This document shows positions 7,698-16,810 of a DNA stretch of 33,513 bases, one piece after another. The stretch is from an uncultured archaeon. Its GTDB lineage: Archaea > Nanobdellota > Nanobdellia > Pacearchaeales > GW2011-AR1. The stretch lies in assembly GCA_903831045.1 (NCBI GenBank), contig CAIKWG010000053.1, positions 1 through 33,513 on the forward strand. The letters are read 5' to 3'. Position 1 is the first letter of the stretch, and each line of letters begins with the position of its first letter. Under the pieces are notes generated by a model, which did no database searches, was not told the origin of the DNA, and saw only the letters and a list, made by a program, of their open reading frames with translations. The position numbers were made by a program, and so were the translations under genes.

Positions 7698-9638
7698 TTA
7701 AATTTTCTTTCTTCTTAATAGATTAGCATTTGTTACAACAGTTATTGAAGATAAGGCCATTGCTATCTCTGCTATTACTGGCTGAAGAGTTCCAGAAACT
7801 GCTAGAGGAATGGCGATAATATTATATGCAAAAGCCCAAAATAAGTTTTGTTTTATTTTGGAAAAAGTATATTTTGATAAATTTATAGAAGCCACTACTC
7901 CCTTTAATGAACCATTTGCAAGAACGATATCCCCTGCTTCCATTGCAATATCTGTTCCAGTCCCCATTGCTATTCCCACATTTGCTTGTTTCAATGCAGG
8001 AGCGTCATTAATTCCATCTCCTACAAATGCAACCATTGCATGTCTTTGTAATTCCATAACCTTTTTTGCTTTATCTTCGGGTAAAACATTGGCAATGACC
8101 ATTTTGATTCCTACTTCCTTTGCAATTGCTCTAGCTGTTCGTTCATTGTCCCCAGTAATCATTACTGTTTTGTATCCCTTAGAATTTAGAATAGAAATTG
8201 CTTTAACAGAATCTTCTTTTACGGAATCTGCAATGCCAATAATTCCTAGACATTTTTTATTTTCTGCAACACTTATTGTAGTATACCCTTTATTTTCAAA
8301 TTCTTCTATCTTGTTCTCGAATATCCTGAGATTAATGCCTTCTTCTTTCATTAAAAGAGAATTTCCTATAACAATATTTTTATTTCCTACTTTTCCTTCA
8401 ATTCCTCTTCCTCTCAGAATTTTAAATTTGTTAACCTTTAGATATTTTTTTAGATTAGCTTTATTTACAATGGCCTTGGATAAAGGATGTTCACTATTTT
8501 TTTCAAGACTTCCAGCAAGTTCCATTAAATAGGATTCTTTTACTCTAGAAAAAATTTCTTTTACTTCTGGTTTACCTTTAGTTATTGTTCCAGTTTTATC
8601 AAAAACTATTATCCTTACTTTCTTCATTGTTTGAATTGCTTCCCCTTTTCTAATAAGAATTCCTCTTTTAGCTCCCATTCCACTGCCTACAGTTAATGCA
8701 ATTGGTACCGCAAGTCCGAGTGCACACGGACAGGCTATAACCAGAACAGAAATTCCTACTCCAAGTGCCCTTCCAAAATCATTTCCAAATGCCCACCATC
8801 CAGCAAAAGTTAGGGTAGCTAGGATTAATATTATTGGAACAAATATACTAGTAATTCTATCAGCAAGTTTTTGTATTGGAACCTTTGTTCCTTGAGCTTC
8901 TTCAACCAGTTCAATGATTTGCGCTAGGAAAGTATCTTTTCCAACTTTGGTAACTTTAATATACAGAATTCCATCCTGATTGATTGTGGCTCCTATTACT
9001 GGGCTTCCCTTCGCCTTGTCATTTGGAATACTTTCTCCAGTAACCATTGATTCATCCACAGAGCTTTCTCCTCTGATGACTATACCATCTATTGGAATTT
9101 TTTCACCAGGTTTAACGATGATTATATCTCCAATAACAACTTCAGCAATTGGTATTTCAATTTCATTTTTTCCTCTTACAACTCTTGCATTCTTTGCTCC
9201 TAGTTCAAGAAGCTTTTTTATCTCTTGAGTTGCTCTTCCTTTAGCTTTTGCTTCAATATATTTTCCAGTAATAAATATAGCCATAATCATCGCAGATACG
9301 CCAGAATAATCATTAATAATCATAAAGAAAGTTAATATTCCAGTCAAATAGGCAATAAGAGTTCCAAGAGAAATAAGAGAATCCATATTAAAATAAAATG
9401 TGAATAATCCCCTTAATCCTGATTTAAGTGTAGAAAAACCTATTACAAAAATTACTGGAAATCCAAAAATTAAAAGTATTAATGTTAAAATTTCTTTTGG
9501 CAAGAACATGAAATTAAAAAATTTCATAGAAATCATAATTATCGCAATTGGAAGAGCAAAAATCCAACTACCAATTAATTTGTTTTTCCAATTTTTTACT
9601 TCAGCATCTTCTTTAGGTTGAGAATTATTTTTTTTCAT
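7698..9638 (-). CDS. copA: Copper-translocating P1B-type ATPase
   Basis: [38 protein letters not shown]; no N-terminal HMA domain. Confidence 0.93.
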   Translation of the reverse strand: MKKNNSQPKEDAEVKNWKNKLIGSWIFALPIAIIMISMKFFNFMFLPKEILTLILLIFGFPVIFVIGFSTLKSGLRGLFTFYFNMDSLISLGTLIAYLTGILTFFMIINDYSGVSAMIMAIFITGKYIEAKAKGRATQEIKKLLELGAKNARVVRGKNEIEIPIAEVVIGDIIIVKPGEKIPIDGIVIRGESSVDESMVTGESIPNDKAKGSPVIGATINQDGILYIKVTKVGKDTFLAQIIELVEEAQGTKVPIQKLADRITSIFVPIILILATLTFAGWWAFGNDFGRALGVGISVLVIACPCALGLAVPIALTVGSGMGAKRGILIRKGEAIQTMKKVRIIVFDKTGTITKGKPEVKEIFSRVKESYLMELAGSLEKNSEHPLSKAIVNKANLKKYLKVNKFKILRGRGIEGKVGNKNIVIGNSLLMKEEGINLRIFENKIEEFENKGYTTISVAENKKCLGIIGIADSVKEDSVKAISILNSKGYKTVMITGDNERTARAIAKEVGIKMVIANVLPEDKAKKVMELQRHAMVAFVGDGINDAPALKQANVGIAMGTGTDIAMEAGDIVLANGSLKGVVASINLSKYTFSKIKQNLFWAFAYNIIAIPLAVSGTLQPVIAEIAMALSSITVVTNANLLRRKKI

Positions 9639-9656
9639 TTTTACAATTATTAATGT

Positions 9657-9869
9657 TTATTCTATTGAACTTACCTTATACCCTGCTCTTTCTACGGCTT
9701 TTTTGAGTTCCTCTGGTTTTGTCTTTTCATCTATTTCAACAAAAGCTTTTTTTCCTATTACACTTACATTGACTTCCTTAACTCCAGAAACTTTCTTTAA
9801 ACTTCTTTCTATATTTCCTGCACAACTTGCACAATGCATTCCATCAATTAGAATTTTTATTTTTTTCAT
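9657..9869 (-). CDS. copZ: HMA-domain copper chaperone-like protein
   Basis: GMHCASCAGNIERSLKKVSGVKEVNVS, 70 aa. Confidence 0.9.
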   Translation of the reverse strand: MKKIKILIDGMHCASCAGNIERSLKKVSGVKEVNVSVIGKKAFVEIDEKTKPEELKKAVERAGYKVSSIE

Positions 9870-10018
9870 TTTTTCTTTTTCTCCTTTTCATTTAATTTTT
9901 TTATTAGGAAAGCTATTCCTAGGGAAATAGCAATAATTATCAGAATTCCTATGATTGATCCTAAAATTCCAAATCCCCCATAGCTGTTCATTGAACAGAT
10001 TTGATTATTAAATACCAT
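9866..10018 (-). CDS. Small single-TM protein (50 aa) in copper operon
   Basis: MVFNNQICSMNSYGGFGILGSIIGILIIIAISLGIAFLIKKLNEKEKKKK; ATGA overlap with HMA gene and abuts the 10019 gene. Below track cutoff. Confidence 0.7.
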   Translation of the reverse strand: MVFNNQICSMNSYGGFGILGSIIGILIIIAISLGIAFLIKKLNEKEKKKK

Positions 10019-10393
10019 TTATTCTACCACCAGAGTTCCAGTTCCCATTCCCATACTGCAGGCAAATCTGAAACTACCTTTTTTATTTGCTGTAAATTCT
10101 ACATAATCCTCTGGTGTTGGAAGATTTTTGGCAATTCCAAAATCTCTTATAACAAGAGATCTATAGCATCCTCTAACACTAGAATCCAAGCTTATTCTTA
10201 CAATCTCGCCTTCTTTTACTGTGATAGTATTTGGATAATAGTTATAATTTTTTATTCCAAGAGTTATCTCGTTTATCTGTCCTTTTCCAGAATCATTATT
10301 TAAATTTCCTGCAGATCCATGTGGAACTAAAAAAATCATTCCTGCTCCTATCAGCAGTATTCCTAAAATAATCGCATATACATAGGCTTTCAT
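10019..10393 (-). CDS. Membrane-anchored cupredoxin-like protein
   Basis: EITLGIKNYNYYPNTITVKEGEIVRIS...GSFRFACSMGMGTGTLVVE. Confidence 0.78.
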   Translation of the reverse strand: MKAYVYAIILGILLIGAGMIFLVPHGSAGNLNNDSGKGQINEITLGIKNYNYYPNTITVKEGEIVRISLDSSVRGCYRSLVIRDFGIAKNLPTPEDYVEFTANKKGSFRFACSMGMGTGTLVVE

Positions 10394-11073
10394 TGGAATA
10401 ATATGCTCCTTGGTCCAAAGACAATCATTAAAGTAGTTATAATTGTAAACACAATGCTAAGCAAAATAACATCCCAGGAGTTTACCTTTACTTCTTCTTT
10501 TCTTTCTTTAGTCTCTTCATAAATCATATAACTCAGTCCAAATAAGATTCCTCCACAAATAATTAGAACTACAATTGAAGCTGCAATCAAATTATCATTT
10601 AACATCATAACTGCAGTCATTGCTCCCATTAACCCGCCCATAAAACCAGACATCATTCCTTCAAGAATGCCCATAATCCCGCAGGATGCTCCATTAATAA
10701 TTCCGAATATAAGTCCAACGAGTATTCCGAACATGCTTCCCCAGAACATACCATTAGTAGCTCCAACATAAAATCCAAGAAGGAAACCAGATACCATTCC
10801 GATGGTCATCCCAATCATCATTCCGCTCATACACGCAAAATTTTTGTAAACTCTAATCTGTTTTATTAGAGTTAAAACAAGAGCATAGGATATAATAGAC
10901 AAAAGAATAAAGATTCCATATTTTGGTAATAAATTATTTACATTCTTTAAAAAAAGAAAGTACATTACAGCCAATGCTATAAAAGAAAATGCAAGCGAAA
11001 GGAAAATATTTTGTAATAATTTTCCTTCGACTTTCTTTCCGTCTAATTCTTTAACAAAATTTTTGAATGCCAT
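10390..11073 (-). CDS. Met/Gly-rich polytopic membrane protein of copper operon
   Basis: CMSGMMIGMTIGMVSGFLLGFYVGATNGMFWGSMFGILVG...GMMSGFMGGLMGAMTAVMM; overlaps the next gene by 4 nt. Confidence 0.7.
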   Translation of the reverse strand: MAFKNFVKELDGKKVEGKLLQNIFLSLAFSFIALAVMYFLFLKNVNNLLPKYGIFILLSIISYALVLTLIKQIRVYKNFACMSGMMIGMTIGMVSGFLLGFYVGATNGMFWGSMFGILVGLIFGIINGASCGIMGILEGMMSGFMGGLMGAMTAVMMLNDNLIAASIVVLIICGGILFGLSYMIYEETKERKEEVKVNSWDVILLSIVFTIITTLMIVFGPRSILFQ

Positions 11074-11095
11074 GATTATTTTATATTCTAATAGT

Positions 11096-11123
11096 TTATA
11101 TCCAGTTTGGTGAAACTAGTTTC
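11096..11123 (-). promoter_or_regulatory. Candidate copper-regulon operator/promoter (copy 2)
   Basis: Perfect palindrome GAAACTAGTTTC (11112-11123) then CACCAAAC-N3-ATATAA on the minus strand, upstream of the start at 11073. Confidence 0.7.
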
Positions 11124-11601
11124 AGGGTTTGAGAATAACAATATTATTCATTCCACGTCTTTTTCTTTCAATCAACTGCTTAGCTTCAAGCTTGTCTAGA
11201 AGACGAGTAATTCCAACTTTTCCAATATCTAATCTTTCCATTAGTGTTGCCTGAAATATAGCGCCACTTTCTTTTTCTAGAATTTCTATTAAAGCCTTCT
11301 CTTGATTATCTAATTTAGACTTATCAATTTTCTTTGTTTTATTCTTCTCTTGAACTTTTTTTATTATTGTTTTTTCTTCAGGTTTTGAAAACATGATGAA
11401 TAATCCTATTGCTGCGACTATAATTATAACTGTAACGCTTATCCAGAACTGAATAGCCATTGTGTCATACATAGCACAGTCTGGACCATGTGTGCATGTT
11501 TCAGTGATTATTTTATTTAGAGAGAAATTAAATATTAAAAATAGAATTATCATTACAACTGACATTCCAAGGATCATCCAGCCGACTTTTTTATTTTCCA
11601 T
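11122..11601 (-). CDS. Membrane-associated winged-helix transcriptional regulator
   Basis: Two TM helices flanking TETCTHGPDCAMYDTM, then a C-terminal wHTH (EKALIEILEKESGAIFQATLMERLDIGKVGITRLLDKLEAKQLIERKRRG). Confidence 0.75.
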   Translation of the reverse strand: MENKKVGWMILGMSVVMIILFLIFNFSLNKIITETCTHGPDCAMYDTMAIQFWISVTVIIIVAAIGLFIMFSKPEEKTIIKKVQEKNKTKKIDKSKLDNQEKALIEILEKESGAIFQATLMERLDIGKVGITRLLDKLEAKQLIERKRRGMNNIVILKP

Positions 11602-11989
11602 TTTTTTTCTTTTTTCTATATTCTTCTATTGATTTTTTTAATGCTTGAATAGCCATTGTCGAACAATGTAGCTTTATTTGAGGTAAACCTTCCAATGCAC
11701 TGGCAACATCTTTCATAGTTATTTTTTCGGCTTCCTTTAAAGTTTTGCCTTTTGCAATAATTGTCAATTGTTCTGTAGAAGCAATTGCTGCTGCACACCC
11801 ATAGGTTTTGAATTTAATGTCTTTAATCTTTTCAGTTTTCGGGTCTATTTTGAGATACATCCACATTATATCCCCGCAGGTTGGATTTCCAACTTTTCCA
11901 ACAGCGTCAGGATTTTTTATTTCTCCGAAGTTTTTGGGATTAAGAAAATTTCTTAACAATTTTTTTGAATATCCTTTATTCGATGGCAT
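11591..11989 (-). CDS. iscU: Fe-S cluster scaffold IscU/NifU-like
   Basis: NPTCGDIMWMYLKI, KTYGCAAAIASTE, LHCSTMAIQALKKSI. Confidence 0.93.
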   Translation of the reverse strand: MPSNKGYSKKLLRNFLNPKNFGEIKNPDAVGKVGNPTCGDIMWMYLKIDPKTEKIKDIKFKTYGCAAAIASTEQLTIIAKGKTLKEAEKITMKDVASALEGLPQIKLHCSTMAIQALKKSIEEYRKKKKNGK

Positions 11990-11991
11990 TT

Positions 11992-12273
11992 TTACCTATT
12001 CATCTCCTTCAATAGTTTGTCAATTTCTTTTTTAGTTAATCCGTGAGCTTTCATTCCTTCTTCGATTGTTTCTACAGGTGCAAACGCACATCCAAAGCAT
12101 CCAATTCCAGACTGGAAGAGTATTTCTCCAACTTTTGGATTCATTGCAAAAGCATCTTGAATATTTGTTTTTCCGGTTATTTCTTTTTTAATTTTTACAA
12201 CCTTACTCTTAACAACTTTATTTTTCGCAACTTTCTTTTTCAAGATTTTTTTTGCTTTTGGTTTTATTTTCAT
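11992..12273 (-). CDS. DUF1858-like disulfide protein with Lys/Val-rich N-terminal extension
   Basis: GEILFQSGIGCFGCAFAPVETIEEGMKAHGL. Confidence 0.82.
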   Translation of the reverse strand: MKIKPKAKKILKKKVAKNKVVKSKVVKIKKEITGKTNIQDAFAMNPKVGEILFQSGIGCFGCAFAPVETIEEGMKAHGLTKKEIDKLLKEMNR

Positions 12274-12404
12274 TTTATTCCAATTTGCTTTTTTTCTTCG
12301 CTAAGTGTTTTGTTAAGATTATCGCATTCGCATTTTTTACAGCTTATGTCTTCGCAACAAACGCATTTTTCTTCTTTTCTAAATTTTTTTGTTTCTTTTT
12401 TCAT
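12270..12404 (-). CDS. Small Cys-rich protein (44 aa), putative metal/Fe-S binding
   Basis: MKKETKKFRKEEKCVCCEDISCKKCECDNLNKTLSEEKKQIGIK; ATGA overlap with DUF1858 gene. Below track cutoff. Confidence 0.7.
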   Translation of the reverse strand: MKKETKKFRKEEKCVCCEDISCKKCECDNLNKTLSEEKKQIGIK

Positions 12405-12421
12405 TTTAGTATTTTTTTAAT

Positions 12422-13573
12422 TTATTTAACTAGAGGGCTAAGCCTTCTTAATTTAGTTACAATCTCCGGAAGTTTTTCAAGAAAATAATCAACTTCTTTT
12501 TGAGTAGTATATTTACTTAAACTAATTCTTATTGAAGAATTAGCCTGTAAAGGATTTAATTTAATGGCCTGAAGTACATGACTAGACTTAAGAGTATTAG
12601 ACATGCATGCAGAACCAGTAGAAACATAGATATCTTTGTTTTCAAGATATCCTCCTAGAGCTTCTCCTTCAATATCATTAAATGAAATATTAACATTATT
12701 GGTTAATCTCTTGTCTCCAACCGGTCCATTCAATTTTGTATTTTTGATGTTTTCTAAAATATTTTTAATTATATAATCTCTTAATTCTTGCATTTTTTTA
12801 ACTTCTTTTTTATTGGCCATTTCAACTGCCTTTGCAAATCCAATAACTCCGGGTATATTTTCTGTTCCACTTCTTTTACCTTTTTCATGCCCGCCTCCGT
12901 GTATTAGAGGTACAATCTCAATTCCGTCCTTAATATAAAGAGCTCCAACTCCTTTTGGTCCATATATTTTATGGGAATTAATTGTGATAAGGTCTGCATA
13001 TTTTACACTTAATTCTGTTTTAGTATAACTCTGACAAGCATCAAGATGTAACAATGTTTTCCCTTTTGTTATTTTATAGATTGCTTCTACATCTTGGATT
13101 GTTCCAATTTCATTATTCCCATGAATAATTGAAACTAATATTGTTTTAGAAGTAATTGAATTTTCTAATTGCTTTAAATCAATAAATCCTTCTTTATCCA
13201 CGTCGAGATAGGTTACTTTTGCTCCTTGACTCTCAAGCCATTTGCAAGTCTTTAGAGTTGCATCATGTTCAACTTTTGTTGTGATGATATGATCTTTCTT
13301 TGGATAGTGTTGCCAGAATAATCCCTTAATCGCCCAATTATTTGATTCTGTTCCCCCAGAAGTAAAATATATTTCGGAGGTTTTTGCACCTAGAGAATTT
13401 GCAATTATTTTTCTAGCTTTTTCAAGAGCATTTTTTGCATTATTTCCTTCAATATGCATTGAAGATGCATTCCCATATTGTTCTGCAAAATAGGGAAGCA
13501 TTTCTTTTACAACTTTCTCATCAACCTTTGTTGTAGCAGCATTATCTAAATAAACTTTCATTTCGCGCAGCAC
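12422..13573 (-). CDS. iscS: Cysteine desulfurase
   Basis: YLDNAATTKVD, TSGGTESNNWAI, NSHKIYGPKGVGALY, STGSACMS. Confidence 0.94.
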   Translation of the reverse strand: MLREMKVYLDNAATTKVDEKVVKEMLPYFAEQYGNASSMHIEGNNAKNALEKARKIIANSLGAKTSEIYFTSGGTESNNWAIKGLFWQHYPKKDHIITTKVEHDATLKTCKWLESQGAKVTYLDVDKEGFIDLKQLENSITSKTILVSIIHGNNEIGTIQDVEAIYKITKGKTLLHLDACQSYTKTELSVKYADLITINSHKIYGPKGVGALYIKDGIEIVPLIHGGGHEKGKRSGTENIPGVIGFAKAVEMANKKEVKKMQELRDYIIKNILENIKNTKLNGPVGDKRLTNNVNISFNDIEGEALGGYLENKDIYVSTGSACMSNTLKSSHVLQAIKLNPLQANSSIRISLSKYTTQKEVDYFLEKLPEIVTKLRRLSPLVK

Positions 13574-13857
13574 GCTCCCTTGCAGTAGGACGCTTTATGT
13601 TCATCGATTATATTAAAAATAGGGACAATTGTTTTTTTATTGAGAGAATATATTCTTTGTTTACCTTCAACCCTAGAATTTACAATATTGCATGCCTTGA
13701 GATTTGCGAGCGCATGTGAAACCTTACTTTGTTCAGCATTAACTTTATCAGTAATTTCATTTACAGATAAAGAAGATTTTCTAAGTTCAATGACTATCTT
13801 CATCTTCAATGGATTCGCTAGATTTCTAAAGAACATATAATATGCGCTGCATGTCAT
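13558..13857 (-). CDS. ArsR-family transcriptional regulator
   Basis: wHTH LRKSSLSVNEITDKVNAEQSKVSHALANLKACNIVNSRVEGKQRIYSL; Cys-rich tail CKGACCAK. Confidence 0.85.
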   Translation of the reverse strand: MTCSAYYMFFRNLANPLKMKIVIELRKSSLSVNEITDKVNAEQSKVSHALANLKACNIVNSRVEGKQRIYSLNKKTIVPIFNIIDEHKASYCKGACCAK

Positions 13858-13886
13858 ATGAAATAAAATTCATAATGGTTTTTAAA
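13858..13886 (-). promoter_or_regulatory. Putative leaderless promoter/operator of ArsR-IscS operon
   Basis: TTTAAA at 13881-13886 about 25 nt from the start codon; inverted repeat ATGAA-N6-TTCAT (13858-13873) between TATA and ATG. Confidence 0.45.
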
Positions 13887-14664
13887 TCTTTTGAATATTC
13901 TTTTTTCCAAAAACCGGACAACTTTTATTATACTCACACCATTCGCAAAGCTTAGAAATATTAGCTCCAAATTCTTTTGTGGATTCAATTTTTCTAATTA
14001 AATTCATAATGTCTTCCTTTAATTCTTCCAATTGTTTATCCGTTCTTCTAGAAAATATTTGCATATTGTGATTAAGATAATGCCAAGTTAATAAAACCGG
14101 TTTATCTGCTCCATAGGTTTGCTTTATCGCAATCGAATAAAGTGCCAACTGTCTATCCGCTTCAACCTTTTCCTTATCAGGCATTGTGCTCGCAGTTTTA
14201 TAATCGTGAATTTCATATTCTCCAGTTTTAGGATTAAGTACCAATCTATCAATAAATCCCATAATTTTATGTGGAAAATCTGGATGCAGTTCAACATAAA
14301 TTCTCTTTTCTAGAGCGATTGTTCCATCATTAAATGGTTGATGTTTTATGTAGTAATCAACAATAAATTTAATTCCTTTTTCAAAATAATTTTCTTCTTT
14401 CATTCCAGCTTTTGCAATAGAAAATTCTTCATTGTAACTTTCTCCCCATATTTCTTGATATTTCAATACTAATTGATCTAGACTAGGAACTTTTCCTCTC
14501 AGGACTTCAGCATAAAGCCATTCAAGACTATCATGTACGCAGGTTCCAAGATGAGATTCAATTGTTTTTTCAAAATCAGGTTTTAACTTATTAATATACT
14601 TCATTTGGTATTTTAATTTGCATTGTTCGAATGTAGAAAGCTTAGAATGAGAATAAAGTGCCAT
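13882..14664 (-). CDS. PD-(D/E)XK nuclease family protein (RecB/Cas4-like)
   Basis: GTCVHDSLEWLY, GFIDRLVLNPKTGEYEIHDYKTA, QLALYSIAIKQ, CEWCEYNKSCP. Confidence 0.82.
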   Translation of the reverse strand: MALYSHSKLSTFEQCKLKYQMKYINKLKPDFEKTIESHLGTCVHDSLEWLYAEVLRGKVPSLDQLVLKYQEIWGESYNEEFSIAKAGMKEENYFEKGIKFIVDYYIKHQPFNDGTIALEKRIYVELHPDFPHKIMGFIDRLVLNPKTGEYEIHDYKTASTMPDKEKVEADRQLALYSIAIKQTYGADKPVLLTWHYLNHNMQIFSRRTDKQLEELKEDIMNLIRKIESTKEFGANISKLCEWCEYNKSCPVFGKKNIQKI

Positions 14665-14710
14665 TGTTTAAGTGGATAATCATCAAGGATTATAAATCTT
14701 ATTGAGCTTT

Positions 14711-15898
14711 TTATATAATCTCACCAAAACCAATTAATCTCCAATGGCCCTGTAAATTTCTTGCAATACCAACATTATCTCCTTTCAAAGCCACGATTGG
14801 TATGTTCAATGAAAGTTCTGCTTGGTCTCCTAGAGATTTTTCTACAATTCCCACAGAGATAGTTGTATTTACTGAAAGCATAAGCATTTCTTTATTCTTA
14901 ATGTTCTCAACAGACTTTTTATCTTCTGTTCCAAGAACTTCATCAAATAACTTGAATTTTATTTTTACTTTTGTAGTTATTTCTGGTAAAGTTCCCAGAG
15001 TTGAAACAACGCATCCGGTAAGTGAATCGGTTTTTGTTAAATATGGATCTAGATTAGTTTCAATAGCAAGACTAGCTCCAGGAGAAATTTCTTGTACTGA
15101 GTCTGAACCCTGATGCAAAGAAATAATCTTTGTCTTTAATGGTTCGTAGGTATATTGATTATTTTTCTTAATACTCAATCCAGGCTTAATTTCTATTTCA
15201 TCTCCCACCTTTAATCTACCTTGTTTTAAAATTCCTCCAAGAACTCCTCCATGTAAATTTTCGATTAATGTTCCTGGTTTATTAATGTCAAAACTTCTTG
15301 CGATTAAGAAAATTGGCTCTTTAGTTGCATCTCTTTCTGGAACAGGTAGGTTTGCCAGTGCTTCAAGTAATTTATCAATATTAATCTCTTGCTGAGCAGA
15401 TATCGGAATTATTGGAGCATTTTCAGCAATTGTTCCCTTAACAAATTCCTTAATCATTTTGTAGTTTTCAAGAGCTTTTTCTTTTGAAACCAAATCAATT
15501 TTATTTTGAACAATAATAATATTTTTTATCTTCTTTGCTTGAAGTGCCATAAAATGTTCTTTTGTTTGAGGTTTAATTCCTTCATTTGCAGCTATAACTA
15601 GAATTGCAGAATCAATAATTGCAGCTCCAGAAAGCATTGTTGCCATAAGCATTTCATGTCCAGGTGCATCTATAAAAGAAACATAACGAACTGGTTTACC
15701 TTTCTTATCTTTGTTGTAATTTTCTCCGTCTTTATAGATTACAATCTCGGCATAACCCAGTTTTATTGTGATTCCTCTTTTCAATTCTTCAGAATGTGTA
15801 TCTGTGAACTTACCAGTTAGCTTTGAAAGCAAAGTTGTTTTACCGTGATCAATATGTCCAACAACTCCTACATTTATTACTGGTATCTGTTCTGTCAT
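14711..15898 (-). CDS. Translation initiation factor aIF2 subunit gamma
   Basis: GVVGHIDHGKTTLL, FIDAPGHEMLM, AANEGIKPQTKEHFMAL, QNKIDLV, LIARSFDINKPGT, C-terminal WRLIGFGEI. Confidence 0.93.
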   Translation of the reverse strand: MTEQIPVINVGVVGHIDHGKTTLLSKLTGKFTDTHSEELKRGITIKLGYAEIVIYKDGENYNKDKKGKPVRYVSFIDAPGHEMLMATMLSGAAIIDSAILVIAANEGIKPQTKEHFMALQAKKIKNIIIVQNKIDLVSKEKALENYKMIKEFVKGTIAENAPIIPISAQQEINIDKLLEALANLPVPERDATKEPIFLIARSFDINKPGTLIENLHGGVLGGILKQGRLKVGDEIEIKPGLSIKKNNQYTYEPLKTKIISLHQGSDSVQEISPGASLAIETNLDPYLTKTDSLTGCVVSTLGTLPEITTKVKIKFKLFDEVLGTEDKKSVENIKNKEMLMLSVNTTISVGIVEKSLGDQAELSLNIPIVALKGDNVGIARNLQGHWRLIGFGEII

Positions 15899-15937
15899 AG
15901 AATTCTTAGAAAAAGTGAGTTAAAAAAGGTTTTGGAG

Positions 15938-16249
15938 TTAATTTAATTGGGATATTGAAAATTTCATCCGAGAGTTATCCAATTCTTTTATTTTTGTTAA
16001 TACGCTAATATTGATATTTTTTTCAAGATCATTTTTTATCTCTTGTTTCATTTTTTCAGCTCTACTAGGGTACCACTGAGTTAAAATTTCTAATTGAGGT
16101 TTAAACAAACCACAATGAAAAGCGCATATCGCTGTCATGGCATTGCATTCTTTTTTATTAAAATAACTCATTTCAAGCAAACGATAATTAATTTTTCTCT
16201 CAAAAATCATTTCTCCAAATTCTTTTTTTATTGAATAATCTTCTTCCAT
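15938..16249 (-). CDS. Hypothetical protein
   Basis: ORF with likely start MEEDYSIKK (16249). Confidence 0.55.
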   Translation of the reverse strand: MEEDYSIKKEFGEMIFERKINYRLLEMSYFNKKECNAMTAICAFHCGLFKPQLEILTQWYPSRAEKMKQEIKNDLEKNINISVLTKIKELDNSRMKFSISQLN

Positions 16250-16250
16250 T

Positions 16251-16514
16251 TTAATTATAATAAAAATCTGGCATATCAATCTTAACAACTTTTTCACCAG
16301 GCGTATAATTTAATTTGCTTGTAAGTTTAGAATATTCTGCATGTGCAAGAAACTCTTGAAATTCTGGATTTAATTTAACTTGTTTTAATATCCAGTTTAT
16401 CCCCCATTGATCATCTGCTTGGGTATAAATGTCCAATGCTTCTTTGAATAAGCCCTTGTCTAATAATTTATCTCCCTTTTCCATTAAAAAATCTCTCTCA
16501 GTTGGGTATGCCAT
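16251..16514 (-). CDS. Hypothetical protein
   Basis: Likely start MAYPTERDFLMEKGDKLLDKG (16514), abutting the upstream ORF. Confidence 0.55.
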   Translation of the reverse strand: MAYPTERDFLMEKGDKLLDKGLFKEALDIYTQADDQWGINWILKQVKLNPEFQEFLAHAEYSKLTSKLNYTPGEKVVKIDMPDFYYN

Positions 16515-16515
16515 T

Positions 16516-16809
16516 TTATTCCTCTTCTTCCAACGCAATTTGTTTAATTTCAGAAAATTTTTCTTTAACAAAATAATCTTTAATTGCCTCTTTAACGTAC
16601 CAAGGCTCAAAGTCTTTTCCTAAATCTTCTAGTGTTTTATCAAGAGAATTATCTCTATGTGCTTTCATTAGAATTCTTGCTTCAAAAGGCATAATCCAAG
16701 GGATGTGCGCAAAATTACTTATCGGGGCAACCCAATTTCCTGGTTTATAATTACAAATGTAATTCTTTAAATCAATTCCTAGATTAATGTACTCTCTTGT
16801 AATTTCCAT
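16516..16809 (-). CDS. Hypothetical protein, tandem paralog A
   Basis: 97 aa; shares RDNSLDKTLE.LG..FEPWYVKEA.KDYF.KEKFS with 16811-17104. Confidence 0.7.
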   Translation of the reverse strand: MEITREYINLGIDLKNYICNYKPGNWVAPISNFAHIPWIMPFEARILMKAHRDNSLDKTLEDLGKDFEPWYVKEAIKDYFVKEKFSEIKQIALEEEE

Positions 16810-16810
16810 T

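Noticed and set aside
7810-9621. Plus-strand ORFs antisense to copA (7810, 8980, 9400)
   Set aside because: Shadow ORFs opposite a well-supported P-type ATPase.
12043-12488. Plus-strand Phe-rich ORFs
   Set aside because: Antisense to DUF1858, the Cys-rich peptide and IscS; composition reflects Lys-rich genes on the other strand.
13882-14664. Cas4 of a CRISPR system
   Set aside because: PD-(D/E)XK fold only; no other cas gene or repeat array in the window.
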